64,000 bases of DNA from Paraburkholderia acidisoli (GCF_009789675.1 NZ_CP046914.1:1240001-1304000); one strand, 5' to 3'. Numbered from the stretch's first letter, positions 18,122-27,279 are shown. Notes: a model not told the origin generated them from the sequence alone. Numbers and translations: made by a program.

Positions 18122-19237
18122 ATGATGAAATGGTTCGGCACGTCACGCTTCATCGAAGCGGGGCCGGCGGCGGGCGAGGCGTCGCGCGACGCGAGCGCGC
18201 CAGAGCATGCCGTGGTGTTCGACGGCATCGGCAAGGTCTTTGCGGGCAGCGCGCAGGCGGCGCTCGCCAACGTGAATCTCGAAGTGAAGCGCGGCGAGGT
18301 GTTTGGCATCATCGGGCGCAGCGGCGCGGGCAAGTCCACCTTGCTGCGGCTCGTGAACGGCCTTGAAAAGCCCACTAGCGGCGCCGTGCGCGTGAACGGC
18401 GTGGACGTGGGCGCGCTCGACGAACGCGGGCTCGTGGCGCTGCGTCGCCGTATCGGCATGGTGTTTCAGCACTTCAATCTGCTCTCCGCGAAAACGGTGC
18501 ACGACAACATCGCGTTGCCGCTCAAGATCGCGGGCGTGCCGAAGGCGGCGATCGAGGCACGTGTGGACGCGCTACTCGATCTGGTGGGCCTGAGCGCGCA
18601 CCGCAATGCGTGGCCCGCACGTTTGTCGGGCGGACAAAAGCAGCGTGTGGGCATTGCGCGCGCGCTCGTGCACGAGCCCGGCATCCTGCTGTGCGACGAA
18701 GCGACCTCGGCACTCGACCCGGAAACCACACGCGCGATTCTCGCGTTGCTGCGCGATATCAACCGGCGTCTGGGCGTGACCATCGTGCTCATCACGCACG
18801 AGATGGAAGCGATTCGCGACGTGTGCGATACGGTCGCCGTGATCGAGCGTGGCGAGGTGGTCGAGCAGGGGCCGGTCTGGCGCGTGTTCGGCAATCCGCG
18901 GCACGACGCGACGCGTGCGCTGCTGCACACGCCGGGCCACGATTTACCCGACGATCTCGCCGCGCGTTTGCGTGCCGCGCCCGAAGCGAACGCGCACGCG
19001 CTGTTCGACGTGCGCTTCACGGGAGAAAGTCATGAGGAACCCGAACTAATCACGCTCGCGCAATCGTTCGGCACGCAGGGCGTGCGTTTCGTGCACGGCG
19101 GCATCGAGCGCATTCAAGGGCGCGCGCAAGGGCGGCTCGTGGTTGCCGCGCCGGTGCAGAGCGTCGATCAGGCGGCCGCGCTCGCGGTCAATGCGCGCCA
19201 GTACGCGAGCCGCGTGGAGGTGCTCGGTTATGTCTGA
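18122..19237 (+). CDS. metN: methionine-type ABC transporter ATP-binding protein MetN
   Basis: A 371-residue ABC ATPase with Walker A GRSGAGKST (about residues 64-72), signature LSGGQKQRVGIARAL, Walker B ILLCDEATSALDPETT and switch His in LITHEME. The last 75 residues form the NIL domain (TLAQSFGTQGVRFVHGGIER to the end), which binds methionine and inhibits transport in MetN proteins. An extra N-terminal 35 residues precede the ATPase. GAGGAG lies just upstream of the ATG. It overlaps metI by eight bases. Confidence 0.9.
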   Translation: MMKWFGTSRFIEAGPAAGEASRDASAPEHAVVFDGIGKVFAGSAQAALANVNLEVKRGEVFGIIGRSGAGKSTLLRLVNGLEKPTSGAVRVNGVDVGALDERGLVALRRRIGMVFQHFNLLSAKTVHDNIALPLKIAGVPKAAIEARVDALLDLVGLSAHRNAWPARLSGGQKQRVGIARALVHEPGILLCDEATSALDPETTRAILALLRDINRRLGVTIVLITHEMEAIRDVCDTVAVIERGEVVEQGPVWRVFGNPRHDATRALLHTPGHDLPDDLAARLRAAPEANAHALFDVRFTGESHEEPELITLAQSFGTQGVRFVHGGIERIQGRAQGRLVVAAPVQSVDQAAALAVNARQYASRVEVLGYV

Positions 19238-19886
19238 TCTATGGATTTCGGAGCTGCTCGGCGGCATTCGCGATACCTTGCTGATGGTGGGGGTTTCCGC
19301 GTTTTTCGCGCTGCTCGCGGGCGTGCCGCTCGCGTTGCTGCTCGTGACCACGGCGCGCGGCGGCATCTTCGAGCGGCCCGCGCTCAATTCGTCGGTGGGC
19401 GCGGTCGTCAATGCCTTTCGCTCGACGCCATTTATCATCCTGCTTGTCGCGTTGCTGCCGCTTACGCGTTTTCTCGTGGGCACGACCATCGGCGTTTGGG
19501 CGGCCGTGGTGCCGCTTTCCATCGCCGCCATTCCGTTTCTCGCGCGCGTGGCCGAGGTGAGTCTGCGCGAAGTGGATCGCGGCTTGATCGAGGCGGCGCA
19601 GGCCATGGGCGCGCAGCGCCGGCATATCATCTGGCATGTGCTGTTGCCCGAGGCGCTGCCCGGCATGCTCGGCGGCTTCACGATTACCGTGGTGGCGATG
19701 ATCGGTTCCTCCGCGATGGCGGGCGCCGTGGGGGCGGGCGGTCTCGGCGATCTCGCGATACGCTACGGGTATCAGCGTTTCGACACCACGGTCATGGTGA
19801 CCGTGATCGTGTTGCTGATCGCCATCGTCGCGATCGTGCAATTTGTCGGCGACTGGCTCGTGCGGCGCTTGTTGCGGCGAACCTGA
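19230..19886 (+). CDS. metI: methionine-type ABC transporter permease MetI
   Basis: A 218-residue permease with five to six membrane segments, starting MSDLWISELLGGIRDTLLMV. The coupling motif region is EAAQAMGAQRRHIIWHVLLPEALPGML. The typical MetI end GGLGDLAIRYGYQRFDTTVM is present. It starts inside the last codons of metN, which shows tight coupling. It forms the channel for the metQ/metN products. Confidence 0.92.
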   Translation: MSDLWISELLGGIRDTLLMVGVSAFFALLAGVPLALLLVTTARGGIFERPALNSSVGAVVNAFRSTPFIILLVALLPLTRFLVGTTIGVWAAVVPLSIAAIPFLARVAEVSLREVDRGLIEAAQAMGAQRRHIIWHVLLPEALPGMLGGFTITVVAMIGSSAMAGAVGAGGLGDLAIRYGYQRFDTTVMVTVIVLLIAIVAIVQFVGDWLVRRLLRRT

Positions 19887-19958
19887 AATACGGGTGTTGA
19901 TCGATACGACACGACACGCGCGGCCCAGGCTGCGCGTTGTCGGTTTTCATTCGGGACT

Positions 19959-21146
19959 ATGGGTATGAACGAAGCTCACGGCGCGGTGCCGGACGGTTTG
20001 CTCGGTGCGCTGCGCGCGAACGCGGCGCAACGCGATCTCGCGGGCGGTCACGCGGCGGCGGAAAAGCGGCTTATTGCCGAGGCGGGCTTGCTCACGATCG
20101 CGGTGCCGCGCGAATTCGGCGGCCAATTCACGCAAGTGCCGGGCGACGGCGGTTTGCACTGGCGCGACGTCTACGCCATCATCCGCACGATCGCGCGCGT
20201 GGACAGCGCGCTCGCGCATCTGCTCGGTTTTCAGTGTTTGCAAATCGTGAGCGTCGATTTGTGGGGCAACGCCGCGCAGCGTGCGAACTGGCTGCAAGGC
20301 ACGGTCGAGCATCGCTGGTGGTGGGGCAACGCGGTGAACCCCATCGACACGCGGCTGGTCGCTCAGGCCGACAACGAAGGCGGCTGGCGCTTGCACGGCA
20401 AAAAAGGCTTTTGTTCGGGCACCTATGGTTCGCAGATGATGACCGTGAGCGCACACGATCCCGCCACAGGCAACCCCGTGTTCGCGGTCGTGCCCACCAC
20501 GCGCGCGGGCATTACCGTGCACGACGACTGGGACCCCATCGGCCAGCGTCAAACCGATAGCGGCACCGTGTCGTTCGATAACGTGCAGGTGCAGGCGCAC
20601 GAGGTGCTCGCGCGGCCCAATACGCCGCGCGCCTCGCTGCGCACGCTCGTGTCGCAACTCGTGCTCACCAATCTGTTCGTCGGGCTCGCGGAAGGCGCGC
20701 TCGAGGAAGCGCGCCAGTACGTGCTCGCGAATGGCCGCCCGTGGGTCAACTCGGGCGTGAAGCAGGCCATCGACGATCCCTATTTGCAGCAGCGTTTCGG
20801 CGAGATGCGCGTGCAGTCGCTCGCGGCCGCCTTGCTCGCCGACCGCGCGGCCGCGCAGCTCGACGCCGCCTGGCAGCAAGGCGAAGCGCTCGCGGCCGGC
20901 ACGCGCGCGGAAGTGTCCATTGCGATTTCCGAAGCCAAGATCGGTGCGCATCGCGCGGCGCTCGAAACCGGCCAGCAATTGTTCGACGCGTGCGGCGCGC
21001 GTGCGACCAACGCGGCGCTCGCGCTCGACCGCTTCTGGCGCAACGCGCGCGTGCATACGCTGCACGATCCACTCGACTACCGCCTTCGCGACGTGGGCCG
21101 TCACGCGCTCACGCAGGAACTGCCGGAGCCGACGCTGTACACTTGA
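19959..21146 (+). CDS. acyl-CoA dehydrogenase-fold flavin monooxygenase of the DszC/SfnB type
   Basis: A 395-residue protein with the acyl-CoA dehydrogenase fold, including AVPREFGGQFTQVPGDGG, a middle beta domain (GWRLHGKKGFCSGTYGSQMM) and a C-terminal helical bundle. The pattern fits the DszC/SfnB branch: flavin-dependent oxidoreductases that oxidise organosulfur compounds with reduced flavin, rather than CoA-ester dehydrogenases, and it lacks the usual catalytic Glu context. It sits 72 bp after a methionine-type ABC transporter, so sulfur scavenging is a reasonable inference. ATG at 19959 or 19965. Confidence 0.72.
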   Translation: MGMNEAHGAVPDGLLGALRANAAQRDLAGGHAAAEKRLIAEAGLLTIAVPREFGGQFTQVPGDGGLHWRDVYAIIRTIARVDSALAHLLGFQCLQIVSVDLWGNAAQRANWLQGTVEHRWWWGNAVNPIDTRLVAQADNEGGWRLHGKKGFCSGTYGSQMMTVSAHDPATGNPVFAVVPTTRAGITVHDDWDPIGQRQTDSGTVSFDNVQVQAHEVLARPNTPRASLRTLVSQLVLTNLFVGLAEGALEEARQYVLANGRPWVNSGVKQAIDDPYLQQRFGEMRVQSLAAALLADRAAAQLDAAWQQGEALAAGTRAEVSIAISEAKIGAHRAALETGQQLFDACGARATNAALALDRFWRNARVHTLHDPLDYRLRDVGRHALTQELPEPTLYT

Positions 21147-21195
21147 GGGACCGAACGCGGCGCTTGTCGCGTCGCTCAACCTTCGAGGATTCACG

Positions 21196-22521
21196 TTGGA
21201 GTTCCGACTACCGACCACGGCGACGGCGCCGTTTTGTCCGTCCGAAGTGCAGGGCAGCGTCGAGGTTTCGCCGCGCGCACCGTTCTGGAAGAAGTTTCTG
21301 CAATTCGCGGGCCCCGGTCTGCTGATTTCGATCGGCTATATGGACCCCGGCAACTGGGCCACCGACATCGAAGCGGGCTCGCGCTACGGCTACAACCTGC
21401 TGTTCGTCGTGGTGCTTTCGAGTCTCGCGGCCATCGCGCTGCAATGTCTCTCCATGCGGCTCGGCATCGTCACCGGGCGTGATCTCGCCGAACTCTCGCG
21501 CGAACGCTATTCGAAACCCGTCGCGCTGTTCCAGTGGGGACTCGCCGAAATCTCGATCATCGCGTGCGATCTCGCCGAAGTGCTGGGCGGCGCGCTCGCG
21601 TTTCACTTGCTGCTGGGGTGTTCGCTGATGGTGGGCGTCGTGCTCACCGCGTTCGACACGATTCTCGTGCTCGGCCTCAAGGGCAAGAACTTTCGCACGC
21701 TCGAAGCGATCATGGCCGCGCTGATCGCCACCATCGGCCTGGGTTACGTGATCGAACTTGCGCTCGTGAAGCCGCACTGGCCCGCGGTGTTCGCGGGCGC
21801 GGTGCCGTCGTGGCACGCCATCAACTCGAGCGAGCCGCTGTATCTCGCCATCGGCATACTCGGCGCCACGGTCATGCCGCACAACCTTTATCTGCATTCG
21901 TCGATCGTGCAGACGCGCGCCGTCAAACGCGACCGCGCGGGAATCGCGCAGGCGATCGGTTTGTCGCGGCTCGACACCATCGTTTCGCTCGTGCTCGCGC
22001 TGCTCATCAACGCGGCGATCCTGATTCTCGCAGGCGCCGCGTTTCATGCGACCGGCCATAATCAGGTGACCGAAATCGAGGACGCCTACAAGCTGCTCGC
22101 GCCGATCGTCGGCACGGGCGCGGCGGCGGTCCTGTTCGCGGTCACGCTGCTCGCCTCGGGGCAAAGCTCGACGTTCACCGGCACGGTGGCGGGGCAGGTG
22201 GTGATGGAAGGTTTCCTGCGCATGAAGATTCCGTGTTACCAGCGGCGTCTTATCACGCGCGTGCTCGCGCTGATTCCCGCGTTCGCGGGCGTGGCGCTGC
22301 TCGGCAACGGCGCGGTGGGCAAACTGCTGGTGCTGAGCCAGGTCGTGTTGAGCCTGCAACTGCCGTTCGCGCTGTGGCCGCTCATCCGCATGACGAACGA
22401 CCGCGCGCTGATGGGCGAATTCGCGAACCGTATGCACACGCGCGTGATTGCGTGGTTATTGTTCGCCGTGATTACGGCCGCGAATCTCTGGCTCGTGTGG
22501 CAGACGTTCGCCGGAAACTAG
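21196..22521 (+). CDS. mntH: Nramp-family divalent metal transporter MntH
   Basis: A 441-residue proton-coupled importer of Mn(II)/Fe(II) with about 11 membrane helices. Both metal-binding motifs are intact: DPGN at residues 50-53 and MPHN in TM6 (ATVMPHNLYLHS). No ATG gives this start: TTG at 21196 has GAGG about nine bases before it and produces the length normal for the family. It follows the flavin oxidoreductase by 49 bp, perhaps cotranscribed. No Fur- or MntR-type palindrome is evident directly upstream. Confidence 0.9.
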   Translation: MEFRLPTTATAPFCPSEVQGSVEVSPRAPFWKKFLQFAGPGLLISIGYMDPGNWATDIEAGSRYGYNLLFVVVLSSLAAIALQCLSMRLGIVTGRDLAELSRERYSKPVALFQWGLAEISIIACDLAEVLGGALAFHLLLGCSLMVGVVLTAFDTILVLGLKGKNFRTLEAIMAALIATIGLGYVIELALVKPHWPAVFAGAVPSWHAINSSEPLYLAIGILGATVMPHNLYLHSSIVQTRAVKRDRAGIAQAIGLSRLDTIVSLVLALLINAAILILAGAAFHATGHNQVTEIEDAYKLLAPIVGTGAAAVLFAVTLLASGQSSTFTGTVAGQVVMEGFLRMKIPCYQRRLITRVLALIPAFAGVALLGNGAVGKLLVLSQVVLSLQLPFALWPLIRMTNDRALMGEFANRMHTRVIAWLLFAVITAANLWLVWQTFAGN

Positions 22522-22655
22522 ATCGGCGAACCCACTCGGCCATTGGCAAAACAAAGCACGACGGCCGCGCGCCGGAGCGATCCGGGGCGCGGTGCGGAAA
22601 TCGGTATCAATGAAACTGGAAAGATAAAGCGAAAGAGACCGTTGAAAAGCGCTTC

Positions 22656-22685
22656 GCCGTCCGGCGCCCTCAGGCTCCGGACGGC
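22656..22685 (-). terminator. hairpin between mntH and flhC
   Basis: GCCGTCCGG (22656-22664) and CCGGACGGC (22677-22685) pair perfectly with a 12-nt loop, 50 bp beyond the flhC stop on the minus strand. A short CGCTTTTC stretch follows on that strand. It probably ends flhDC transcription. Confidence 0.55.
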
Positions 22686-22734
22686 TTCGCGTCTTGGTCT
22701 CGAGTCCGGTTGAGCCGGATCTGCTCTCCTACGC

Positions 22735-23340
22735 TTACGCAGCCTCGGCAATGCCATCCGGCGTCACTTCCACCGGTTGGTCGCTCTCGGTCTGCTCGGC
22801 GCCCCGTCGCGCTGCAGCCGCCTTTTTCGTCTTGCCAGCGCGCGAAGGCGGTTGGCATGCACCACACACGACGTTGTGCTGAAGGTCGTGGCGATGCGCG
22901 ACGAACTTACCGCCGCAACGGCAGCAAGGCGTCAACTGCAGAATATCGGCATCGAAAAAGCGCACCAGGGTCCAGGCACGCGTCAAGTCGAGCACCGGCT
23001 CGGCTCCGCTGTGCTTGCAATGTTCCAGATACAGGCGGAACCCCTTGGTGAGCGCGTCGAGATGCGAACAACGCGCTTCGTTCTTGAGGAACAGGTACGT
23101 GTTATAGAACAGCGAGGCGTGGATGTTGGCCAGCCACGTCATGTACCAGTCCGCCGAGAACGGCAGCATGCCCTTGGGCGGCGATACGCCACGGATCTCG
23201 CGATACAGGCGGATCATGCGGTCGCGCGAGAGCGTCAGTTCGCTTTCGAGCACCTGCATGCGTGCGCCCAGCTCGATCAATGCGATCGCACGGAACACTT
23301 CCTGAGCGTCTTCGGTGAGGCTGCGTCGCGTCGTGGTCAT
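22735..23340 (-). CDS. flhC: flagellar master regulator subunit FlhC
   Basis: A 201-residue FlhC. Family features are AIALIELGARMQVLESEL, SRDRMIRLYREIRGVSPPKGMLPFS in sequence, and the zinc site with four Cys (PCCRCGG and VVCGAC). The C-terminus after the Cys cluster is a basic and then acidic tail. With FlhD it forms the FlhD4C2 complex that activates class II flagellar promoters. The ATG at 23340 is preferred over 23349 because GAGG is well spaced only for it. It is 11 bp from the flhD stop. Confidence 0.93.
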   Translation of the reverse strand: MTTTRRSLTEDAQEVFRAIALIELGARMQVLESELTLSRDRMIRLYREIRGVSPPKGMLPFSADWYMTWLANIHASLFYNTYLFLKNEARCSHLDALTKGFRLYLEHCKHSGAEPVLDLTRAWTLVRFFDADILQLTPCCRCGGKFVAHRHDLQHNVVCGACQPPSRAGKTKKAAAARRGAEQTESDQPVEVTPDGIAEAA

Positions 23341-23351
23341 GGACGTCATCC

Positions 23352-23672
23352 TCAGGCGAATTGCCCAGCCGGCTGCCCTGCAAGCAGGATGGCCGCATGA
23401 GTTGCCGCCACGTCGGCATGCTTGGTCGTCTGCGTAAGCGCGGACAGCATCGCATGGTCGTCGAAGCGGAAAAAACAAAGGAGCTGGTCGGAAGAGGCCA
23501 GCCTGACGATCTGCGCGAGCGACAGACCGCCAAGCAGATCGGCCAATTCCGACGACAGTCCCAGTCGGAACATGCCGACCGGCTTGTCCTCACGCAGCAT
23601 GCGCTGCGCAAGCATCAGATACGACAAATTAATTTCGCGGATAGATTCCAGCGTCTCGCTGCTACGGTCCAT
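23352..23672 (-). CDS. flhD: flagellar master regulator subunit FlhD
   Basis: A 106-residue FlhD: ESIREINLSYLMLAQRMLRE at the start, then AMFRLGLS-like text (GMFRLGLSSELADLLGGLSL) and the helix-turn-helix part. Length is normal for the family. It is the first gene of flhDC, followed at once by flhC. Upstream lies a very long AT-rich non-coding region. Confidence 0.94.
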   Translation of the reverse strand: MDRSSETLESIREINLSYLMLAQRMLREDKPVGMFRLGLSSELADLLGGLSLAQIVRLASSDQLLCFFRFDDHAMLSALTQTTKHADVAATHAAILLAGQPAGQFA

Positions 23673-24492
23673 TTCTCTATATTCCGAAGCCCCGAATTTA
23701 ACCCCCCGGCTTTTTCGCCGTTGTATCTTTTTTGGTCGTTTGGCCGACCCTCACTCATCGGTGGGATCTGGCTCTTTGATACAAGGTGTTACATCTCGTA
23801 ACAACCTTGAAGCGAATTGTATGAGGACTTATCTCAGAAATCAACACTTCCGATAAAAAATAAATCGAGTGTTGTAAATAAATTTCGGTAAATCTTGCTG
23901 GGATTTGCAGACACATGCATGACACATCGATATGACCTGTCAGTGCCAGATCGGATCAGGCGCAAAGCCTTTATCCATGGGGATTCGGTAGAAAAATCCG
24001 CAGCTTGCGCGACGAACTGTCCCTCCCCATGCTGCTGTTTCGAATGAATAAACGTTTTGAAAGGATTTGCGTTGACAGGTAAAAAATACCCCGTATGTGA
24101 TTAATAAGTATGAGGATTAATCTGTAACAGGTGTTTCGACCCCGGGTCACGGTAACTGCCGTATTTGTAACTAGAGTTGTAACGGCCATGCGCGGCTAAA
24201 AGACACACAATTGCAGATGAAAAATGCGTATTGGGTCGAAGCGCGAAGAAGTGGGGACGGTAACGTTTGCGAGGGCGGGAATCGGTGCCGTTGGGCCTTG
24301 GCAGGGCGTTCGGCGGCCAGGCGCCTATCTATATAGTGATTAGCCGAATTTCGATTATCTACAGAATCGTGGCTTTATATCATGTTGTGAGGTAAGTGCC
24401 ATAATGAAACAGGCATCCGGCGTCTCTTGGCGCGCCGCGCGGTATTCGCCGCGCTGAGGATGCCGCCCGGAAACTCGCGCGGGAGAAACGTC
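23673..24492. other. 820-bp AT-rich intergenic region between flhD and the universal stress gene
   Basis: No convincing gene is seen. The base composition is much lower in GC than the surroundings. It contains the inverted repeat at 23784-23809, a group of GTAAC motifs (24123, 24151, 24166 and 24178), and a sigma-70-like pair TTGACA (24072) and TATGTG (24094) on the plus strand. The end nearest 24493 is a structured leader in which GGCATCC and GGATGCC enclose GCGCGG/CCGCGC. Master-regulator promoters are usually heavily regulated, so most of this is probably flhDC control DNA. Confidence 0.6.
23784..23809. promoter_or_regulatory. inverted repeat TGTTAC-N5-GTAACA upstream of flhDC
   Basis: TGTTAC and GTAACA flank ATCTC, with further pairing AAGG/CCTT outside after one extra base. 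It lies about 115 bp before the flhD start. The same GTAAC core recurs several times 340-400 bp further upstream. This suggests a DNA-binding protein acting on flhDC; the protein is unknown. Confidence 0.45.
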
Positions 24493-24948
24493 ATGGCGTC
24501 GTTCAGCCGGATTCTGCTGTGTTACGACGCGTCGCGGGAAGGGCGGCGCGCGTTGCGCGAGGGCGCCGATCTGGCGCGCGAGTGCCGCGCGCAAACGCAT
24601 CTGCTCGCGGTGCTCGATCAGTCGCCGTTGCAATGGGGCGCGGACGTTGCCTCCACCGTGCCGTTCGAAGCGGCCGAGGCGGCGGCGCGCGAGATCCTGC
24701 GCGATGGCGTGGCGTGCCTCACGGAGAAGGGGCTCGCCGCGAGCGGTCATTTCGTGGTGGGCCGCCCCGTCGACGTGATCGCGCGGTATTGCGCCGAGCT
24801 GAAGCCCGACCTCGTGGTGCTCGGGCACCACAAGCGCGGGCCGTTCGCGCGCTGGTGGGAAGGACGCGACGACCGCCAGTTGCTCGACCGCGTCTCGTGC
24901 AGCGTGCTGGTTGTGACCGCGCCCGAGCCGGAGGAAACGGCGGCGTGA
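24493..24948 (+). CDS. universal stress protein family (UspA-like)
   Basis: A 151-residue UspA-fold protein: SRILLCYDASREGRRALREGADLA at the start, and a middle region ending LVVLGHHKRGPF with the SCSVLVVTA last strand typical for the family. The usual ATP-binding G-x2-G-x9-G-S/T pattern is not clearly kept (GHHKRGP), so ATP binding is uncertain. ATG at 24493 with GGGAGA upstream; an in-frame upstream start was rejected. Cytoplasmic stress protein. Confidence 0.88.
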   Translation: MASFSRILLCYDASREGRRALREGADLARECRAQTHLLAVLDQSPLQWGADVASTVPFEAAEAAAREILRDGVACLTEKGLAASGHFVVGRPVDVIARYCAELKPDLVVLGHHKRGPFARWWEGRDDRQLLDRVSCSVLVVTAPEPEETAA

Positions 24949-25050
24949 GCGGGGCGGCGCCGGCTTTTCACAGGCGCCGTGAATGGTCCGCCTTTCACCC
25001 GGCGCTTTTCACCGACAATACGGGCATCGTTCGACACAGGAGTTGTTCCG

Positions 25051-25839
25051 ATGCCGCGCCTCGCCGCCAACCTTTCGATGATGTACCACGAGCACGCATT
25101 TCTCGACCGCTTCGCCGCCGCCGCGCGCGACGGTTTCGCGGGCGTCGAGTTTTTGTTTCCGTACGAGCACGCCGCCGTCGACATCAAGTCGCGACTCGAC
25201 GACGCCGCGCTCACGCAGGCGCTCTTCAACGCGCCGCCCGGCGACTGGGCGAAGGGCGAGCGCGGCATCGCCTCGGTGCCTGGCCGCGACGACGAATTCC
25301 GCCGCAGCATCGACACCGCGCTCGACTACGCGCGCGTGCTCGGCAACCGCAAGATTCACGTCATGGCGGGACTCGTCGCGAACGAGGCAGCCCGCGAGGC
25401 GCAGCGCGCGCAGTACGTCGAGCAGCTTGCCTATGCGGCGCGCACCGCGGCGGCCGATGGCATCACCGTGCTGATCGAGCCGATCAACCCGCGCGACATT
25501 CCCGGCTATCTGCTCAATCGGCAGGACGACGCGCAGGCGATCTGCGCGCAGGTGGGCGCGCCGAATCTGCAGGTGCAATTCGACTGCTATCACTGCCAGA
25601 TCGTGGAAGGCGACGTCACGACGAAGCTCAAACGCGACATCGCGCGCGTCGGCCACATCCAGGTCGCGGGGGTGCCCGAGCGGCATGAACCCGATCGCGG
25701 CGAACTGAACACCGCGTGGCTGCTCGACGTGATCGACGAACTCGGTTACGAGGGCTGGGTCGGTTGCGAGTACCGGCCGCGCGCGGGCACCTCGGCGGGC
25801 CTGGACTGGGCGCGGAAGTGGCTCGCGCCGCGCGCGTGA
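25051..25839 (+). CDS. otnI: hydroxypyruvate isomerase / 2-oxo-tetronate isomerase (OtnI/Hyi family)
   Basis: A 262-residue TIM-barrel isomerase of the xylose-isomerase-like superfamily. It starts [20 protein letters not shown], typical for Hyi/OtnI. Candidate metal ligands are visible: Glu in [14 protein letters not shown], Asp in VQFDCYHCQ, His in VGHIQVAG and Glu in [12 protein letters not shown]. It interconverts hydroxypyruvate with tartronate semialdehyde or 2-oxo-tetronate with its ketose form. No other gene of the tetronate or glyoxylate pathway lies beside it. GGAG is nine bases before the ATG. Confidence 0.9.
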   Translation: MPRLAANLSMMYHEHAFLDRFAAAARDGFAGVEFLFPYEHAAVDIKSRLDDAALTQALFNAPPGDWAKGERGIASVPGRDDEFRRSIDTALDYARVLGNRKIHVMAGLVANEAAREAQRAQYVEQLAYAARTAAADGITVLIEPINPRDIPGYLLNRQDDAQAICAQVGAPNLQVQFDCYHCQIVEGDVTTKLKRDIARVGHIQVAGVPERHEPDRGELNTAWLLDVIDELGYEGWVGCEYRPRAGTSAGLDWARKWLAPRA

Positions 25840-25867
25840 TGGCGGCGGCGAAATCGCGCGACGCGCA

Positions 25868-26716
25868 TCAGGGCGCGTGATCGCGCAACGCCTGGGCGGT
25901 TTGCGGGTCGGCGGGAAAGAACCCTTCGATAGCGAGTTCGGAGAGCGTGATGTCGACGGGCGTGCCGAACACCGTGGTCGTGCTCAGCAGCGCGAGTTCG
26001 CCGATCGCGGTGCGCAGGCGCAACGGCACGGCAATGTGATGCGCTGGCGGCGTGGCTTCCTCGTGCCCGGCACGGGCATGCGCGGGCGCGGGATAAGCGG
26101 CGAGTTCCGCGTGCAGCGCGAGCAGGTGCGCGTCGCCGCTCGCGTCGATCTGGCGTTGCAGGCGCGCGAGCAGATGCGCGCGCCACGCGTGCCAGTTGAC
26201 GATGCGCGGCGCCATGCCCTCGGGATGCAGCGAGAGCCGCAGCGCGTTGATGGGCGCCGCGAGCAAGGCGGGCGACGCTTCGCCGATAAGCGGCGCGATC
26301 GCGCGATTCGCCGCGACGATGTTCCAGTGCCGGTCGATCGCCACGGCGGGATGCGGCTCGTGGCCGCGTAACACGAGGTCGACGGCTTCGCGCGCGGCGG
26401 CCAGCTGCGGATCGTCGAGCGCGCGTTCGCGATAGAGCGGCGCGTAGCCTGCCGCGACCAGCAGCGCGTTGCGCTCGCGCAGCGGCACGTCGAGCTGTTC
26501 GGCCAGATGCATGACCATCTCGCGGCTCGGCGTGGCGCGGCCCGATTCGACGAAGCTCAGGTGGCGCGTGGAGATTTCCGCTTCGGTGGCGAGCAACAAC
26601 TGGCTCATGCGCCGCCGCACGCGCCAGTCGCGCAGCATCTCGCCCACGCCGCGCCGCGCGCCGGAAGCGGCCGCGGCCGCGGAGGGCAAATCGGGCGGAG
26701 TCGCGAGCGTATTCAT
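25868..26716 (-). CDS. XRE-family regulator with MmyB-like ligand domain
   Basis: A 282-residue protein. An HTH of XRE type lies at about residues 25-85 (GEMLRDWRVRRRMSQLLLATEAEISTR... SFVESGRATPSREMV). The following MmyB-like domain shows LDDPQLAAAREAVDLVL and HWNIVAANRAIAPLIG, a PAS-like ligand-binding fold. Such regulators often control neighbouring oxidoreductases; no obvious target is adjacent. It is convergent with otnI. Confidence 0.9.
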   Translation of the reverse strand: MNTLATPPDLPSAAAAASGARRGVGEMLRDWRVRRRMSQLLLATEAEISTRHLSFVESGRATPSREMVMHLAEQLDVPLRERNALLVAAGYAPLYRERALDDPQLAAAREAVDLVLRGHEPHPAVAIDRHWNIVAANRAIAPLIGEASPALLAAPINALRLSLHPEGMAPRIVNWHAWRAHLLARLQRQIDASGDAHLLALHAELAAYPAPAHARAGHEEATPPAHHIAVPLRLRTAIGELALLSTTTVFGTPVDITLSELAIEGFFPADPQTAQALRDHAP

Positions 26717-26897
26717 GCCGCGATTCTAGCGAAACACGCGGGTATGTCGATTACGTCGGACGTAAAGAAACCGCGCGTTGCATTCCTCTGTTCATATGCG
26801 AAGCCGGGGGAATTCCATGGGCCATTATCAGCAATACGGTTGAGTCATGGGCGCTTGCATCGCCTAGAATGAAAAGTCCCGCTGCATGGAGACTGTC

Positions 26898-27059
26898 ATG
26901 AGGGAAACCATTGTTGCTTATCTGCTCGGTCCGGGTGTGATGTTGCTCGTCTGCGCGGCGATGTGGGCCGTGTCGCGGCGCAGCAGCGGGGCGATCGAGG
27001 CGCGCATCACGCACTGGCTGGACGCGCATCGTCCGCATGGCTTGCGGCACAAGCATTGA
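26898..27059 (+). CDS. 53-residue single-pass membrane peptide
   Basis: A short frame with one hydrophobic helix (residues 5-25: IVAYLLGPGVMLLVCAAMWA), then a basic amphipathic tail (AIEARITHWLDAHRP) ending in HKH. The ribosome binding site GGAG is six bases before the ATG. I do not recognise a family. RBS, hydrophobic design and absence of other genes in this gap support it as real. Confidence 0.6.
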   Translation: MRETIVAYLLGPGVMLLVCAAMWAVSRRSSGAIEARITHWLDAHRPHGLRHKH

Positions 27060-27279
27060 GTGTGCCAATGGTATTTGCGCCGGAAACCCACGTTTTTAAT
27101 GTGCTTCAATTAGTTGGGTATCCGAATCGTTTGCGATAATTCGCATTAAACGATTGCAAATCGATAACCCTTTATCGACCTCGCTCTCGAAGCGGAGTTG
27201 AGCGAAATTGAGTATTCGCGCGCGCAATCTCCGCACCATATCGACACGCAACCGTCATCGTTATTTCATCGAAGGGGAA

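Noticed and set aside
23856..23900. A short frame MRTYLRNQHFR-like in the flhDC upstream region
   Set aside because: Eleven residues, no ribosome binding site, in an AT-rich control region.
24094..24112. A CRP-like TGTGA half site upstream of flhDC
   Set aside because: Only one half of the palindrome is present, so CRP binding cannot be supported.
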